Assembly: GCF_001280005.1 (NCBI RefSeq)
Contig: NZ_LGDW01000489.1
Span: 79,897 to 143,896, forward strand
Direction: 5' to 3'
Length of the DNA: 64,000 nucleotides
Source: Streptomyces sp. NRRL WC-3618
GTDB lineage: Bacteria; Actinomycetota; Actinomycetes; Streptomycetales; Streptomycetaceae
In this document: positions 51,209 to 61,257 of the stretch, piece after piece
Numbering within the stretch: position 1 is the first letter of the stretch
How the letters are laid out: every line of letters starts with the position of its first letter
Made by a program: the position numbers and the translations under genes
Notes under the pieces: model-generated
Databases searched by the model: none
What the model was told of the DNA's origin: nothing
What the model saw: only the letters and a program-made list of their open reading frames with translations

Positions 51209-51700
51209 TCAGTGGCCGCCCTGCTCCTTGAGACGCTTGTACGACCGCTCGATCTCGGCCTCCGCGTCGGCGCGGCCGACCCAGTTGGCGCCCTCGACGG
51301 ACTTGCCGGGCTCCAGGTCCTTGTAGACCTCGAAGAAGTGCTGGATCTCCAGACGGTCGAACTCCGACACGTGGTGGATGTCCCGCAGGTGCTCCACGCG
51401 CGGGTCGTGCGCGGGCACGCACAGCAGCTTGTCGTCGCCGCCTGCCTCGTCCGTCATCCGGAACATGCCGATGGCGCGGCACTGGATGAGACAGCCGGGG
51501 AAGGTCGGCTCGTCCAGGATGACCAGCGCGTCCAGCGGGTCGCCGTCCTCGCCCAGGGTGTTCTCGACGAAGCCGTAGTCGGCCGGGTAGCTGGTCGAGG
51601 TGAAGAGGCGACGGTCCAGACGGATCCGACCGGTCTCGTGGTCCACCTCGTACTTGTTCCGTGAACCCTTCGGAATCTCGATCGTGACGTCGAACTCCAC
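51209..51700 (-). CDS. ppa: Inorganic pyrophosphatase
   Basis: A 163-residue family I enzyme hydrolysing pyrophosphate to phosphate. I chose GTG 51700 because GGAGGAG lies 6 nt upstream and the product then starts [20 protein letters not shown]. Active-site segments are [20 protein letters not shown] (with the D-G-D-P-L-D signature) and [15 protein letters not shown]. It is divergent from dacB, as in other Streptomyces. Confidence 0.95.
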   Translation of the reverse strand: MEFDVTIEIPKGSRNKYEVDHETGRIRLDRRLFTSTSYPADYGFVENTLGEDGDPLDALVILDEPTFPGCLIQCRAIGMFRMTDEAGGDDKLLCVPAHDPRVEHLRDIHHVSEFDRLEIQHFFEVYKDLEPGKSVEGANWVGRADAEAEIERSYKRLKEQGGH

Positions 51701-51779
51701 CGGTGACTCCTCCATGATCAACACATAGTTCTGGTGGTTAAGTGTCCCTCACGCAGGTGTGTGATCGCGAAAGGGGCTG

Positions 51780-53561
51780 GTGGTCGTGCCGGAGCTGAGG
51801 CCTTGGCGGGCCGCGAGGCCGAGGGTGACGCGGCTGGCGCGGACCGTACGACCCCGTCTCACCCGGGCCGCGGCAGCGGTGAAACCGCAGCTCGGAAGGG
51901 TCGGACGAGCGACGGCAGCCGTGAAACCATCACTCGAACGAGCGACGGCGACGATGAAGCCGGGACTGGCGCGAGCCAGGCGGACCACGGCCGCCGTGAG
52001 GCCGCGGGTCGCGCGGATCACCCAGGCGGTGGCCCCGAAACTCGCGGGTCTCCCCAAACCGGACGCCCTGCGGGCGCTGACGGCGCTGTCGAAGCCGCAG
52101 ACCCTCCGGACCTGGCAGTACACCGCGGGCGCCGCCACCGCCGGACTGGCGCTGACCGCCGGCGTGGTGACCGCCGCCGGCCCTTGGGACGCCTCCGGGC
52201 AGCGTATGGCCGAGCGCGACTGGGCCGCCGTCCAGGAACGATCTGGTGGCGCAGATCACGGTCGTAACTCCGGTACGTCCGACACCTCCGGCGCCTCCGG
52301 TACGTCGGCCGGGGCGCCCGCGCCCGCGCCGAGCGCCCCCATCGTGCTGGCCGGCCTCGGCAGCGCCACCGGCACCCTGCGGGCGGCGCCCGCCGGAAGG
52401 GCCCTCGCGGCCGTGCTGGACCCGCTCCTGAGGAACCCCGCCCTCGGCACCCACCAGAAGGCCGCCGTCGTCGACGTCGCCACCGGGAAGCGCCTGTACG
52501 GCCTGGGGGCCGGTGAGGCGCTCGTCCCCGCCTCGACGACGAAGATCGCCACGGCGGTCGCCGCGCTCTCCGCGATGGGCCCGGACCACCGCCTCACCAC
52601 CCGGGCCGCCCTGGAGCCCGACACCAACGAACTCGTCCTGGTCGGCGGCGGCGACCCCACCCTGACGGCCCGTACGGACCCGGAGGGCTGGGCCAGCCTG
52701 CGCACCCTGGCCGACGCGACGGCCACCGCCCTCAAGAAGCGCGGCGTACGCCAGGTGACGCTGTCGTACGACACCACGCTCTACGCCGGCCCGGAACTCC
52801 ACCCGATCGGGGCCGACAACGGCGGCAACCTCGCCCCGGTCAGCGCCCTGATGGCCGACGAGGCCCGCACGAACGACTCAACCAGTGGAACGGCCGACCG
52901 CAGCACCGAGCCGGCGGCGGACGCCGCCCGCACCTTCGGGGCCATGCTGGCGAAGCACGGCATCAAGACGACCTCCCCGGGCCCGTCCAAGGCCACGGGC
53001 CGTGCGACCACCCTCGCGAAGGTCTCCTCGCCGCCGCTCTCCGCCCTCGTCGAGCGCATGCTGACCAACAGCGACAACGACCTCGCGGAGGCCCTGGCCC
53101 GCCAGACCGCGCTCGCCACGGGCGTCCGGCCCGACTTCGCGGGGGGCGCGCGGGCCGTCCGTACCCAGCTGGGGAAGCTCGGACTGCCCCTGTCCGGCGC
53201 CCGTTTCGCGGACGGCAGCGGCCTGAACCGGACCGACCGCCTCACCCCGAACCTCCTCACGGCCCTCCTGGCCAAGGCCGGCGACCCGGCCCACCCCGAA
53301 CTGCGGCCGGCCCTCACGGGCCTCCCGGTGGCAGGCTTCACGGGCACCCTGAGCACCCGCTACGCGGACGGCGCGGCAGGCGTCGTACGGGCCAAGACAG
53401 GCACCCTGACCGGCGTGAACGCCCTGGCGGGCACGGTCGTCGACCGCGACGGACGCCTCCTGGCGTTCGCCTTCCTGGCCGGGGACACCACCAGCGCGAC
53501 GCAGGCCCAGGCGGCCCTGGACCGCGCGGCGACGGCACTGGCGGCCTGCGGCTGCGGATGA
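51780..53561 (+). CDS. dacB: D-alanyl-D-alanine carboxypeptidase/endopeptidase (PBP4 type)
   Basis: A 593-residue penicillin-binding protein of peptidase family S13. Active-site motifs are in order: LVPASTTKIATAVAALSAMG (SxxK), TNSDNDLAEALARQTALATG (SxN) and VRAKTGTLTGVNALAG (KTG). One membrane anchor lies at about 115-138 (AGAATAGLALTAGVVTAAG). The preceding ~105 cytoplasmic residues hold six basic repeats, each beginning R/K-P-x-L/V (RPRVTRLARTV, RPRLTRAAAAV, KPQLGRVGRATAAV and so on), spaced 11 or 14 residues. This is odd for PBP4 and may bind nucleoid, membrane or a partner. Confidence 0.9.
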   Translation: MVVPELRPWRAARPRVTRLARTVRPRLTRAAAAVKPQLGRVGRATAAVKPSLERATATMKPGLARARRTTAAVRPRVARITQAVAPKLAGLPKPDALRALTALSKPQTLRTWQYTAGAATAGLALTAGVVTAAGPWDASGQRMAERDWAAVQERSGGADHGRNSGTSDTSGASGTSAGAPAPAPSAPIVLAGLGSATGTLRAAPAGRALAAVLDPLLRNPALGTHQKAAVVDVATGKRLYGLGAGEALVPASTTKIATAVAALSAMGPDHRLTTRAALEPDTNELVLVGGGDPTLTARTDPEGWASLRTLADATATALKKRGVRQVTLSYDTTLYAGPELHPIGADNGGNLAPVSALMADEARTNDSTSGTADRSTEPAADAARTFGAMLAKHGIKTTSPGPSKATGRATTLAKVSSPPLSALVERMLTNSDNDLAEALARQTALATGVRPDFAGGARAVRTQLGKLGLPLSGARFADGSGLNRTDRLTPNLLTALLAKAGDPAHPELRPALTGLPVAGFTGTLSTRYADGAAGVVRAKTGTLTGVNALAGTVVDRDGRLLAFAFLAGDTTSATQAQAALDRAATALAACGCG

Positions 53562-53626
53562 CCTGCGACCTCCCCTGTCATCTCGCCGCCCTGCCCCTGA
53601 AGGGACCGCTCACGTACCGTTGACGC

Positions 53627-54760
53627 ATGACGAGCATCGGTGGTGCCGCATCTGCTGGGATGGTCGACTGGAATCTCGCGGTGGCGACCGCGACCCGGCT
53701 GGTACGGCCGGGCCCCGAAGTGAGCCGCGACGAGGCCAGGGCCATCGTCGCCGAGCTGCGCCGGCACGCGAAGGCCTCTGAGGAACACGTCCGCGGCTTC
53801 ACCCGGATGGGCACCGACGCCGCCCACGACACCCCCGTACTCGTCGTGGACCGCCCCGGCTGGGTACGGGCGAACGTCGCCGGGTTCCGTGAGGTGCTCA
53901 GGCCGCTGCTGGACAAGATGCAGGAACGGCGTGGGAGTTCACCGGGCGGGGCCGTCCTCGGCGCCGTCGGCGGCAAGGTGACCGGCGTCGAGCTGGGGAT
54001 GCTGCTGTCGTTCCTGTCGTCCCGGGTCCTCGGCCAGTACGAGACCTTCGCCCCGGCCACCCGCGAACTGCCGGCGGGCGCGAACGGCGGCGGCCGACTG
54101 CTGCTCGTCGCGCCGAACATCGTCCACGTGGAGCGAGAACTCGACGTGGAGCCGCACGACTTCAGGCTCTGGGTGTGTCTGCACGAGGAGACGCACCGCA
54201 CCCAGTTCACCGGTGTGCCCTGGCTGCGTGACCACCTGGAGGGCGAAATCCAGTCGTTCTTGGGGGAGACCGACGTCGACCCCATGACCTTCCTGGAGCG
54301 CATCAGGGAGGCCGCGCAGTCCCTCGCGGGCGGGCGGCCGGAGGGCGAGGAGGACGACGGCGGGCGTTCCCTGGTGGAGTTGGTGCAGACGCCCGCCCAG
54401 CGGGAGATCCTCGGCCGGCTCACCGCGGTCATGTCCCTCCTGGAGGGACACGCCGACTACGTGATGGACGGCGTGGGCCCCGCGGTAGTGCCCTCGGTGG
54501 CCGAGATCCGGGAGAAGTTCCAGCAGCGCCGGGCCAAGGGCGCCTCCCGGCTGGACCTCGCGCTGCGCAAACTGCTCGGTCTGGACGCCAAACTCAAGCA
54601 GTACCGGGACGGCGAACGGTTCGTCAAAGCCGTCGTCGACCAGGTCGGCATTGACGGCTTCAACCGCGTGTGGACCTCCCCGAACACTCTTCCGACCAAG
54701 GCGGAAATCGCCACACCGTCGGACTGGGTCGGGCGGGTGCACCGCAAGGCGGAGTCGTGA
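53627..54760 (+). CDS. Zinc-dependent metalloprotease-like protein (DUF2342)
   Basis: A 377-residue protein. The zinc site is in RLWVCLHEETHRTQFTGVPW (HExxH form HEETH) and in the later EGHADYVMDGVGPAVVPSVA. The family is also called coenzyme F420 biosynthesis-associated, for its wide actinobacterial spread. It lies in the conserved order dacB - this gene - tilS - hpt - ftsH. Confidence 0.9.
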   Translation: MTSIGGAASAGMVDWNLAVATATRLVRPGPEVSRDEARAIVAELRRHAKASEEHVRGFTRMGTDAAHDTPVLVVDRPGWVRANVAGFREVLRPLLDKMQERRGSSPGGAVLGAVGGKVTGVELGMLLSFLSSRVLGQYETFAPATRELPAGANGGGRLLLVAPNIVHVERELDVEPHDFRLWVCLHEETHRTQFTGVPWLRDHLEGEIQSFLGETDVDPMTFLERIREAAQSLAGGRPEGEEDDGGRSLVELVQTPAQREILGRLTAVMSLLEGHADYVMDGVGPAVVPSVAEIREKFQQRRAKGASRLDLALRKLLGLDAKLKQYRDGERFVKAVVDQVGIDGFNRVWTSPNTLPTKAEIATPSDWVGRVHRKAES

Positions 54761-54953
54761 GCCCCCGGGCGTACGCGGTGAAGGATCCGGCCGACGGCAG
54801 GTGAACGCCCCTTCTATCACCCGTCCGAGGGACCGTGGAGCACGGACAGGCGTGCAATGCTCGGGGAACGCCCCGTTTCTGTCACCATCTACACACTCTG
54901 AGTGACCGGACTCGGTTTACACCCCCTCGAAAACTTCATGAAGGGAACCGGAC

Positions 54954-55997
54954 ATGGGTCCCCATCCTGCGGTCGCGGCGATACGCCTGGCGGTCCGCCG
55001 CGCTCTCCACGACATCCTCAACGCCCAGCCCTCGCCCCACAGCCTCCTCCCCGCCCCCGCCACCTCCGGCGAGTCCTCCCCGCTCGTCCTCGTGGCGTGC
55101 TCCGGCGGCGCCGACTCCATGGCGCTCGCCTCCGCCCTGGCGTTCGAAGCGCCCAAACTCGGTCTGCGCGCCGGCGGCGTCACCGTCGACCACGGTCTGC
55201 AGCCCGGCTCCGACCTCCGTGCCGACGAGGTCGTCCTGCGCCTGACCGGACTCGGCCTCGCCCCGGTCGAGGCGATCTCCGTCACCGTCGGCCGTGAGGG
55301 CGGTCCCGAGGCCGCCGCACGCGACGCCCGGTACGGCGCCCTGGACGCCGCGGCCGAACGCCACGGCGCCACCGCGGTCCTCCTCGGCCACACCCGCGAC
55401 GACCAGGCCGAGACCGTTCTGCTGGGCCTCGCCCGCGGCTCCGGCATCCGCTCACTGTCCGGGATGGCCGCTGTCTCCGGCGGGCCGAACGCCCCCGGCC
55501 GCTACCGCAGGCCCTTCCTCCAGCTCGACCGGCAGACCGCTCGCAAGGCCTGCATGGTCCAGTCTCTCCCGGTCTGGGACGACCCGCACAACGCCGACCC
55601 GGCCTACACCCGGTCCCGGCTGCGCCACGAGGGCCTGCCCGCCCTGGAGAAGGCCCTCGGCAAGGGCGTCGTCGAGGCACTCGCCCGTACGGCCCAGCTC
55701 TCCCGCGACGACGCCGACGCTCTCGACACCTGGGCCCGCCAGGCCGAGGCCTCCGTACGGGACGCCGCGGGCCTCCTGGAGTGCGCCAAGCTGTACGCCC
55801 TGCCGCCCGCCGTACGCCGCCGCATCCTGCGCAGCGCCGCCATCGAGGCGGGCGCTCCGGCCGGTTCGCTGTTCGCCCGGCACATCGAGGAAGTCGACCG
55901 GCTGATCACCGGCTGGCGCGGTCAGGGGGCCATCAATCTCCCCGGCCGGGTCGTGGCCCAGCGGCAGGGTGGCAGACTGGTGATTCGGCAAGGCTGA
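54954..55997 (+). CDS. tilS: tRNA(Ile)-lysidine synthase
   Basis: A 347-residue enzyme that modifies the wobble C34 of tRNA-Ile(CAU) to lysidine with ATP and lysine. The PP-loop is [60 protein letters not shown] (HTxxDQAET) and [18 protein letters not shown] are all typical. It lacks the C-terminal domain of longer enzymes and matches the short actinobacterial form. The hpt gene follows after 60 nt. Confidence 0.95.
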   Translation: MGPHPAVAAIRLAVRRALHDILNAQPSPHSLLPAPATSGESSPLVLVACSGGADSMALASALAFEAPKLGLRAGGVTVDHGLQPGSDLRADEVVLRLTGLGLAPVEAISVTVGREGGPEAAARDARYGALDAAAERHGATAVLLGHTRDDQAETVLLGLARGSGIRSLSGMAAVSGGPNAPGRYRRPFLQLDRQTARKACMVQSLPVWDDPHNADPAYTRSRLRHEGLPALEKALGKGVVEALARTAQLSRDDADALDTWARQAEASVRDAAGLLECAKLYALPPAVRRRILRSAAIEAGAPAGSLFARHIEEVDRLITGWRGQGAINLPGRVVAQRQGGRLVIRQG

Positions 55998-56057
55998 ATC
56001 TCACCCCCCTTCGGGGAGGGGTCGGCGAGCCGGGCAGACGGCGACGGGCGACCGAAA

Positions 56058-56621
56058 GTGATGCGGGTGGACGCGAAAGACATGGGTGCCGACCTCAAGT
56101 CGGTACTCATCACCAAGGAAGAGATCGACGCGAAGCTGGCCGAGCTGGCCGCGAAGATCGACGCGGAGTACGCGGGCAAGGATCTGCTGATCGTCGGCGT
56201 CCTCAAGGGCGCGGTGATGGTCATGGCCGACCTGGCCCGGGCGCTGTCCACCCCCGTCACCATGGACTGGATGGCCGTGTCGTCGTACGGCGCGGGCACC
56301 CAGTCCTCCGGTGTGGTGCGGATCCTCAAGGACCTCGACACCGACATCAAGGGCAAGCACGTCCTCATCGTCGAGGACATCATCGACTCCGGACTGACCC
56401 TGTCCTGGCTGATCTCCAACCTCGGCTCCCGTGAGCCCGAGTCGCTGAAGATCTGCACCCTGCTGCGCAAGCCGGAGGCCGCGAAGGTCGCCATCGACGT
56501 GGAGTGGGTCGGCTTCGACATCCCGAACGAGTTCGTGATCGGCTACGGCCTCGACTACGCGGAGAAGTACCGCAATCTCCCCTTCGTCGGTACGCTCGCG
56601 CCCCACGTCTACGGCGGCTGA
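56058..56621 (+). CDS. hpt: Hypoxanthine phosphoribosyltransferase
   Basis: A 187-residue purine salvage enzyme from GTG 56058 (GTGATG; the ATG at 56061 is an alternative). PRPP motif [38 protein letters not shown] and the substrate loop [20 protein letters not shown] are present. The C-terminal region [20 protein letters not shown] closes the fold. The tilS-hpt-ftsH order is conserved in bacteria. Confidence 0.95.
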   Translation: MMRVDAKDMGADLKSVLITKEEIDAKLAELAAKIDAEYAGKDLLIVGVLKGAVMVMADLARALSTPVTMDWMAVSSYGAGTQSSGVVRILKDLDTDIKGKHVLIVEDIIDSGLTLSWLISNLGSREPESLKICTLLRKPEAAKVAIDVEWVGFDIPNEFVIGYGLDYAEKYRNLPFVGTLAPHVYGG

Positions 56622-56855
56622 GTCCGGCCTTCGGGTCGGTGGCCCCTGCGGCTGCTGAGCCAAAGGGCCACTCCTGTTGGACGTTCGGGAACCCAGGCGG
56701 GCTCCGCGCCGTTGGAGCATGCGTGGACGTGATTGCCAGCCCGCCCGTGCGCCTTCGGGTGACAATGCTGGGGTACCGTCCGAAGAGCAATCTTTAGAAC
56801 AGTCTTTGTCAAACTCACTATGGCAGGAGGGACGGGGCGGCACCGCTCCGTATGG

Positions 56856-58892
56856 ATGGACGTGAAGCGATACTTCCGTGGGCCGGTCATGTGGATCGTG
56901 CTGGCCGTCCTTGCCGTGGTCGTGTTGATGCAGGTCGTCGGCTCGTCCGGCGGCTACAAGACGGTGGACACAGGCCAGGTCGTCCAGGCGATCAACGACA
57001 ACAAGGTCGAGCAGGCCAAGATCACCACCGGTGACGAGCAGGTCATCAAGGTCCAGCTCAAGGACGGCCAGAAGGTCGAGGGCAGCTCGAAGATCCAGGC
57101 GAGCTACATCGGCGATCAGGGCGTCAACCTGGCGAACACTCTCCAGGACAAGTACCAGAACAAGCAGATTCCGGACGGCTACACGGTCTCCCCGACCAAG
57201 CAGAACGCTTTCGTCGGCATTCTGCTGTCGCTGCTCCCCTTCGTCCTCATCGTCGTCGTGTTCCTGTTCCTGATGAACCAGATGCAGGGCGGCGGCTCCC
57301 GAGTCATGAACTTCGGGAAGTCCAAGGCCAAGCTCATCACCAAGGACACCCCGAAGACGACGTTCGCGGACGTCGCGGGTTCGGACGAGGCCGTCGAGGA
57401 GCTCCACGAGATCAAGGAGTTCCTCCAGGAGCCGGCCAAGTTCCAGGCCGTCGGCGCCAAGATCCCCAAGGGTGTGCTCCTCTACGGGCCTCCCGGCACG
57501 GGCAAGACGCTGCTCGCGCGTGCTGTCGCGGGCGAGGCGGGCGTCCCGTTCTACTCGATCTCGGGTTCCGACTTCGTCGAGATGTTCGTCGGTGTCGGTG
57601 CCTCCCGGGTCCGTGACCTCTTCGAGCAGGCCAAGGCGAACGCCCCGGCGATCGTCTTCGTCGACGAGATCGACGCGGTCGGCCGCCACCGCGGCGCCGG
57701 CCTCGGCGGCGGTCACGACGAGCGCGAGCAGACGCTCAACCAGCTGCTCGTCGAGATGGACGGATTCGACGTCAAGGGCGGTGTGATTCTCATCGCCGCC
57801 ACGAACCGTCCCGACATCCTCGACCCGGCGCTGCTGCGCCCCGGCCGTTTCGACCGCCAGATCGCGGTCGACCGTCCGGACATGATCGGCCGCCTGGAGA
57901 TCCTCAAGGTTCACCAGAAGGGCAAGCCGGTCGCCCCGGACGTCGATCTGTCGGCGGTCGCCCGTCGCACGCCGGGCTTTACCGGCGCGGACCTGAGCAA
58001 CGTCCTCAACGAGGCGGCGCTGCTCACCGCCCGCGGCGACCGGAAGCTGATCGACAACGCGGCACTGGACGAGGCCATCGACCGTGTCGTGGCGGGACCG
58101 CAGAAGCGGACCCGGATCATGTCGGACAAGGAAAAGAAGATCACCGCGTACCACGAGGGCGGCCACGCCCTGGTCGCGGCGGCTTCTCCGAACTCCGACC
58201 CGGTGCACAAGATCACGATCCTGTCCCGCGGCCGGGCCCTCGGTTACACGATGGTGCTCCCGGACGAGGACAAGTACTCCACCACTCGCAACGAGATGCT
58301 CGACCAACTGGCCTACATGCTGGGCGGCCGGGCGGCGGAGGAACTGGTCTTCCACGACCCGACCACGGGCGCCGCGAACGACATCGAGAAGGCCACGGCG
58401 ACGGCCCGCGCGATGGTCACGCAGTACGGCATGACCGAGCGCCTCGGCGCGATCAAGTTCGGCGGCGACAACACCGAGCCCTTCCTGGGCCGGGAGATGT
58501 CGCACCCGCGCGACTACTCGGAAGAGGTCGCCGCGCTCGTCGACGAAGAGGTCAAGAAGCTCATCGAGAACGCGCACAACGAGGCCTGGGAAATCCTGGT
58601 CGAGAACCGCGACGTCCTCGACGCACTCGTGCTCGAGCTGCTGGAGAAGGAGACGCTGAGCAAGGAGCAGATCGCCGAGGTCTTCGCTCCCATCATCAAG
58701 CGCCCGGCCCGCCCCGCGTGGACCGGCTCCTCCCGGCGTACGCCGTCCACCCGCCCGCCGGTGCTCTCCCCCAAGGAGCTGTCGCTGACGAACGGGACCA
58801 ACGGCTCGGCGCCGGCGATCACCGCCAAGGCCGGAGCCACCGAGTCCGTCCCCTCGACGGAGTCGGTACCGGAGGACCTCGGCGAGAGCTGA
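56856..58892 (+). CDS. ftsH: ATP-dependent zinc metalloprotease FtsH
   Basis: A 678-residue membrane AAA+ protease. ATG 56856 gives the streptomycete start [23 protein letters not shown] 56820 in frame would add 12 residues. Two membrane segments (about 12-28 and 118-140) enclose an outside domain. The AAA core has Walker A GPPGTGKT near 210, [20 protein letters not shown], and second-region-of-homology Args in [20 protein letters not shown]. The zinc protease site HEGGH is near 430. The end is a Ser/Thr/Pro tail typical of actinobacteria. It degrades membrane and regulatory proteins. Confidence 0.95.
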   Translation: MDVKRYFRGPVMWIVLAVLAVVVLMQVVGSSGGYKTVDTGQVVQAINDNKVEQAKITTGDEQVIKVQLKDGQKVEGSSKIQASYIGDQGVNLANTLQDKYQNKQIPDGYTVSPTKQNAFVGILLSLLPFVLIVVVFLFLMNQMQGGGSRVMNFGKSKAKLITKDTPKTTFADVAGSDEAVEELHEIKEFLQEPAKFQAVGAKIPKGVLLYGPPGTGKTLLARAVAGEAGVPFYSISGSDFVEMFVGVGASRVRDLFEQAKANAPAIVFVDEIDAVGRHRGAGLGGGHDEREQTLNQLLVEMDGFDVKGGVILIAATNRPDILDPALLRPGRFDRQIAVDRPDMIGRLEILKVHQKGKPVAPDVDLSAVARRTPGFTGADLSNVLNEAALLTARGDRKLIDNAALDEAIDRVVAGPQKRTRIMSDKEKKITAYHEGGHALVAAASPNSDPVHKITILSRGRALGYTMVLPDEDKYSTTRNEMLDQLAYMLGGRAAEELVFHDPTTGAANDIEKATATARAMVTQYGMTERLGAIKFGGDNTEPFLGREMSHPRDYSEEVAALVDEEVKKLIENAHNEAWEILVENRDVLDALVLELLEKETLSKEQIAEVFAPIIKRPARPAWTGSSRRTPSTRPPVLSPKELSLTNGTNGSAPAITAKAGATESVPSTESVPEDLGES

Positions 58893-58936
58893 TCCCGCCT
58901 CCCCTGCCCCGTCCCGCTCGTGCGGGCCCGGAATGG

Positions 58937-58976
58937 ATGCCGCGCCCCCCAGGACCTAGCCTGGGGGGCGCGGCAT
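58937..58976 (+). terminator. Terminator after ftsH
   Basis: A perfect 17-bp stem (arms 58937-58953 and 58960-58976) with loop ACCTAG, followed by TTTCGG. It lies 44 nt after the ftsH stop. Confidence 0.85.
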
Positions 58977-59041
58977 TTCGGTATGTCCGCACGTGCGACG
59001 CGTGGTCCACACGTGTGACAGGGACAGGAACGAGGCACCAG

Positions 59042-59647
59042 ATGACCGACCCCGTGACGCTGGACGGCGAGGGCATGATCGGCGTTTTCGACGAGAAGCG
59101 AGCGGAGAACGCCATACGTGAACTGCTGATCGCGGTCGGCGAGGACCCGGACCGCGAGGGGCTGAAACAGACTCCGGCGCGGGTGGCGAGGGCGTATCGG
59201 GAGCTCTTGGCGGGCCTGTGGCAGGAGCCCGAGGATGTCTTGACAACGACGTTCGACCTGGGGCACGACGAGATGGTCTTGGTGAAGGGCATTGAAATCG
59301 TAAGCTTGTGCGAACACCATCTCCTGCCATTCCATGGTGTGGCCCATGTCGGGTACATCCCAGCTGACACGGGCAAGATCACTGGCCTGTCGAAGCTCGC
59401 GCGCCTTGTTGAGGTGTTCGCCCGCCGTCCCCAGGTACAGGAACGACTCACCACGCAGATTGCCGACTCCCTCATGCGGATTCTTGAGGCGCGCGGTGCG
59501 ATTGTCGTTGTCGAGGCCGAGCACATGTGCATGTCGGTGCGCGGTGTCCGCAAACCCGGCGCCAAGACCATGACGTCTGCTGTGCGTGGTCAGCTTCGGG
59601 ATGCTACGACCCGCGCCGAGGCAATGAGCCTGATACTGGCGCGCTGA
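59042..59647 (+). CDS. folE: GTP cyclohydrolase I
   Basis: A 201-residue enzyme making 7,8-dihydroneopterin triphosphate from GTP, the first folate step. The zinc ligands are in [20 protein letters not shown], and [20 protein letters not shown] carries the third ligand Cys and further active-site residues. The ATG 59042 is preceded by GGGACAGGAA. The reading frame is complete; the dead intein gene starts 69 nt after its stop and does not interrupt it. Confidence 0.95.
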   Translation: MTDPVTLDGEGMIGVFDEKRAENAIRELLIAVGEDPDREGLKQTPARVARAYRELLAGLWQEPEDVLTTTFDLGHDEMVLVKGIEIVSLCEHHLLPFHGVAHVGYIPADTGKITGLSKLARLVEVFARRPQVQERLTTQIADSLMRILEARGAIVVVEAEHMCMSVRGVRKPGAKTMTSAVRGQLRDATTRAEAMSLILAR

Positions 59648-59716
59648 GCTGATTGTCAGTGGTGCCCGATATCGTCCTTGGGGAGTGGAGTTGATCGCTG
59701 ATCAAGGGGGATCACT

Positions 59717-60705
59717 GTGGGGTATGGGCTGCCTAGTAGGCAGACGGTGAATGTGGTTGGCGGACGTGCGCGGGTGCGGGACATTCAAGCGGGTTCTTGC
59801 CTCTGGACGTTGGACGGCGAGCGCACAGTCCAGACGACTGTCACGGAAGTAGCGGCTGTGAAGGTGCGGGAGGTCGTCGAGATCGTCACCGACCATGTGA
59901 CATTCACCGTCGCACCGGATCAGATGCTGGGCACGCCCGACGGGTGGGTGCACGCGAGAGACGCGGAGGGCACGGTCCTCGCCTGGACTCATGCGAGGAA
60001 GCTGTGCCGCGAGCGGCTGACCATCAAGCCGGGCTACGATTTCGGTTACTTGGTCGGGGCCACGTGTTCGGACGGCACAGTCGGCAAGAACTACGTGTCG
60101 TTGATCGTCAATGATCAGTCGTTCGCCGGGCGTTACGCGAGTGCTTGAGCAACGCCACGGGGCTGGACGCCCGGCTGGAACCCGTTACGCGCCCCTCCGG
60201 TTACCTGCAGCGTGACGTGCCGGGTTTCCGCGTCCGTGTGGTCTCGTCGTATCTGGCGGACTTGACGAGGCAGTACGTGGGCGGGGACGCACACCACATG
60301 AGACAGGGCTTTCCTCGCGTGGTGCTCCGGGAGAGGGAGACGTTCGAAGGCTTTCTGGACGGTTACACGGACGGGGACGGGTACAGGCCCAAAACCTGGC
60401 CTGCTCGCTTGTTGGTCAGTGCCAATGTGTCGTTTCTGACGGAACTCGCGCAGATCATCGGGGCGAGATTCACGCCCCGCACCAACGGGCTGGCCTCGCG
60501 CCTGGTGGTGGCCGACAGATGGCCCCTACGAGGCACGTTCAAGCCCGAGCAGCATCCCCTTCATCTGAGAGAGGCGACCTGGACTCAGGTACACGAAGTA
60601 CGTCGGCGTACATCCAAGGACAAGCCGTTCACCCTCTACGCGTTCCGCCTCGACCCGTACCCCAGTTTCCTGGTCAACGGGCACCTTGCCCGTCAGCCAT
60701 GGTGA
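59717..60705 (+). pseudogene. Free-standing splicing-dead intein with LAGLIDADG endonuclease motifs, split by a frameshift
   Basis: The first part (59717-60148, 143 codons; GTG 59717 has AAGGGGGA 6 nt upstream) is a Hint domain. Block A reads GLPSRQTVNVVGGRARVRDI, with Gly4 where splicing inteins have Cys. Block B reads TVAPDQMLGTPDGW, with Ala66 and Gln69 where TxxH is needed. A first LAGLIDADG-like block is FGYLVGATCSDGTVG. A lost base near 60139 moves the rest (to 60705) into the next frame; the second part could restart at TTG 60145, overlapping the TGA. It holds the second endonuclease block FLDGYTDGDGYR and intein block F LDPYPSFLVNGHLARQPW, ending without the terminal His-Asn. It lies between complete folE and DUF3180 genes, with no extein, and has lower GC than either. 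Confidence 0.8.
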
Positions 60706-60712
60706 TTCCTGA

Positions 60713-61198
60713 TCATGCCGCCGGGGCCGTGCTCCCGTTGTGTTCGTCGTCCTCGGGCAGCTTGCAGACCCGTTCCAGGAAGAACGCCGCCGCTATGACG
60801 GCGATGCCCGCCAGGACCGAGAAGCCGGCGTAGATGGCCTGATCGCGACGGGCCGGGATGTCCAGGGACTCCAGGAGGAAGACGCCCGTGCCGCCGTACA
60901 TTCCGGCGACCAGGGCGGCCACCAGGGCGCTGGCCTGGCCGAAGACGACCGCGCGGGCGGCCATCAGGGGGTCGACGCCCTTGGCGCCGGGGCGGCGGTC
61001 GCGCTGGGCCTTGAGGCGGGCGCGCAGGGAGAGGGCCGTGGCCAGCAGCACCACGGCGATCAGAGCGAGGACGACGGGGGCGGCCAGCGGGACGCTGGGG
61101 AGCGTCCCCACCGCGTTCCACAGCCGGGCGCCCGCCCAGGAGAGCACTCCGGCGACGATGAACACGCCGGCCAGCATCTTGATGTGCAGCTCTCTCAC
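60713..61198 (-). CDS. DUF3180 membrane protein
   Basis: A 161-residue protein with four membrane segments (MLAGVFIVAGVLSWAGARLW; PLAAPVVLALIAVVLLATAL; ASALVAALVAGMYGGTGVFL; YAGFSVLAGIAVIAAAFFLE). The gene almost always follows folK in actinobacteria, as here (59 nt gap, same strand). Function unknown. Its stop is 7 nt from the end of the dead intein gene on the other strand. Confidence 0.9.
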   Translation of the reverse strand: MRELHIKMLAGVFIVAGVLSWAGARLWNAVGTLPSVPLAAPVVLALIAVVLLATALSLRARLKAQRDRRPGAKGVDPLMAARAVVFGQASALVAALVAGMYGGTGVFLLESLDIPARRDQAIYAGFSVLAGIAVIAAAFFLERVCKLPEDDEHNGSTAPAA

Positions 61199-61257
61199 GG
61201 TGCCCCTTCAGCTCCCTGGACCGGACCACCGAGCTGTGGTCGTCACGACCTTAACGG

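Noticed and set aside
56622..56855. Possible small RNA or attenuator before ftsH
   Set aside because: Only a weak 7-bp GTGGCCC/GGGCCAC hairpin and scattered repeats were seen; not enough to call.
59042..59716. Intein inserted in folE
   Set aside because: FolE is complete and ends 69 nt before the Hint frame; there is no extein continuation after the intein-like gene.
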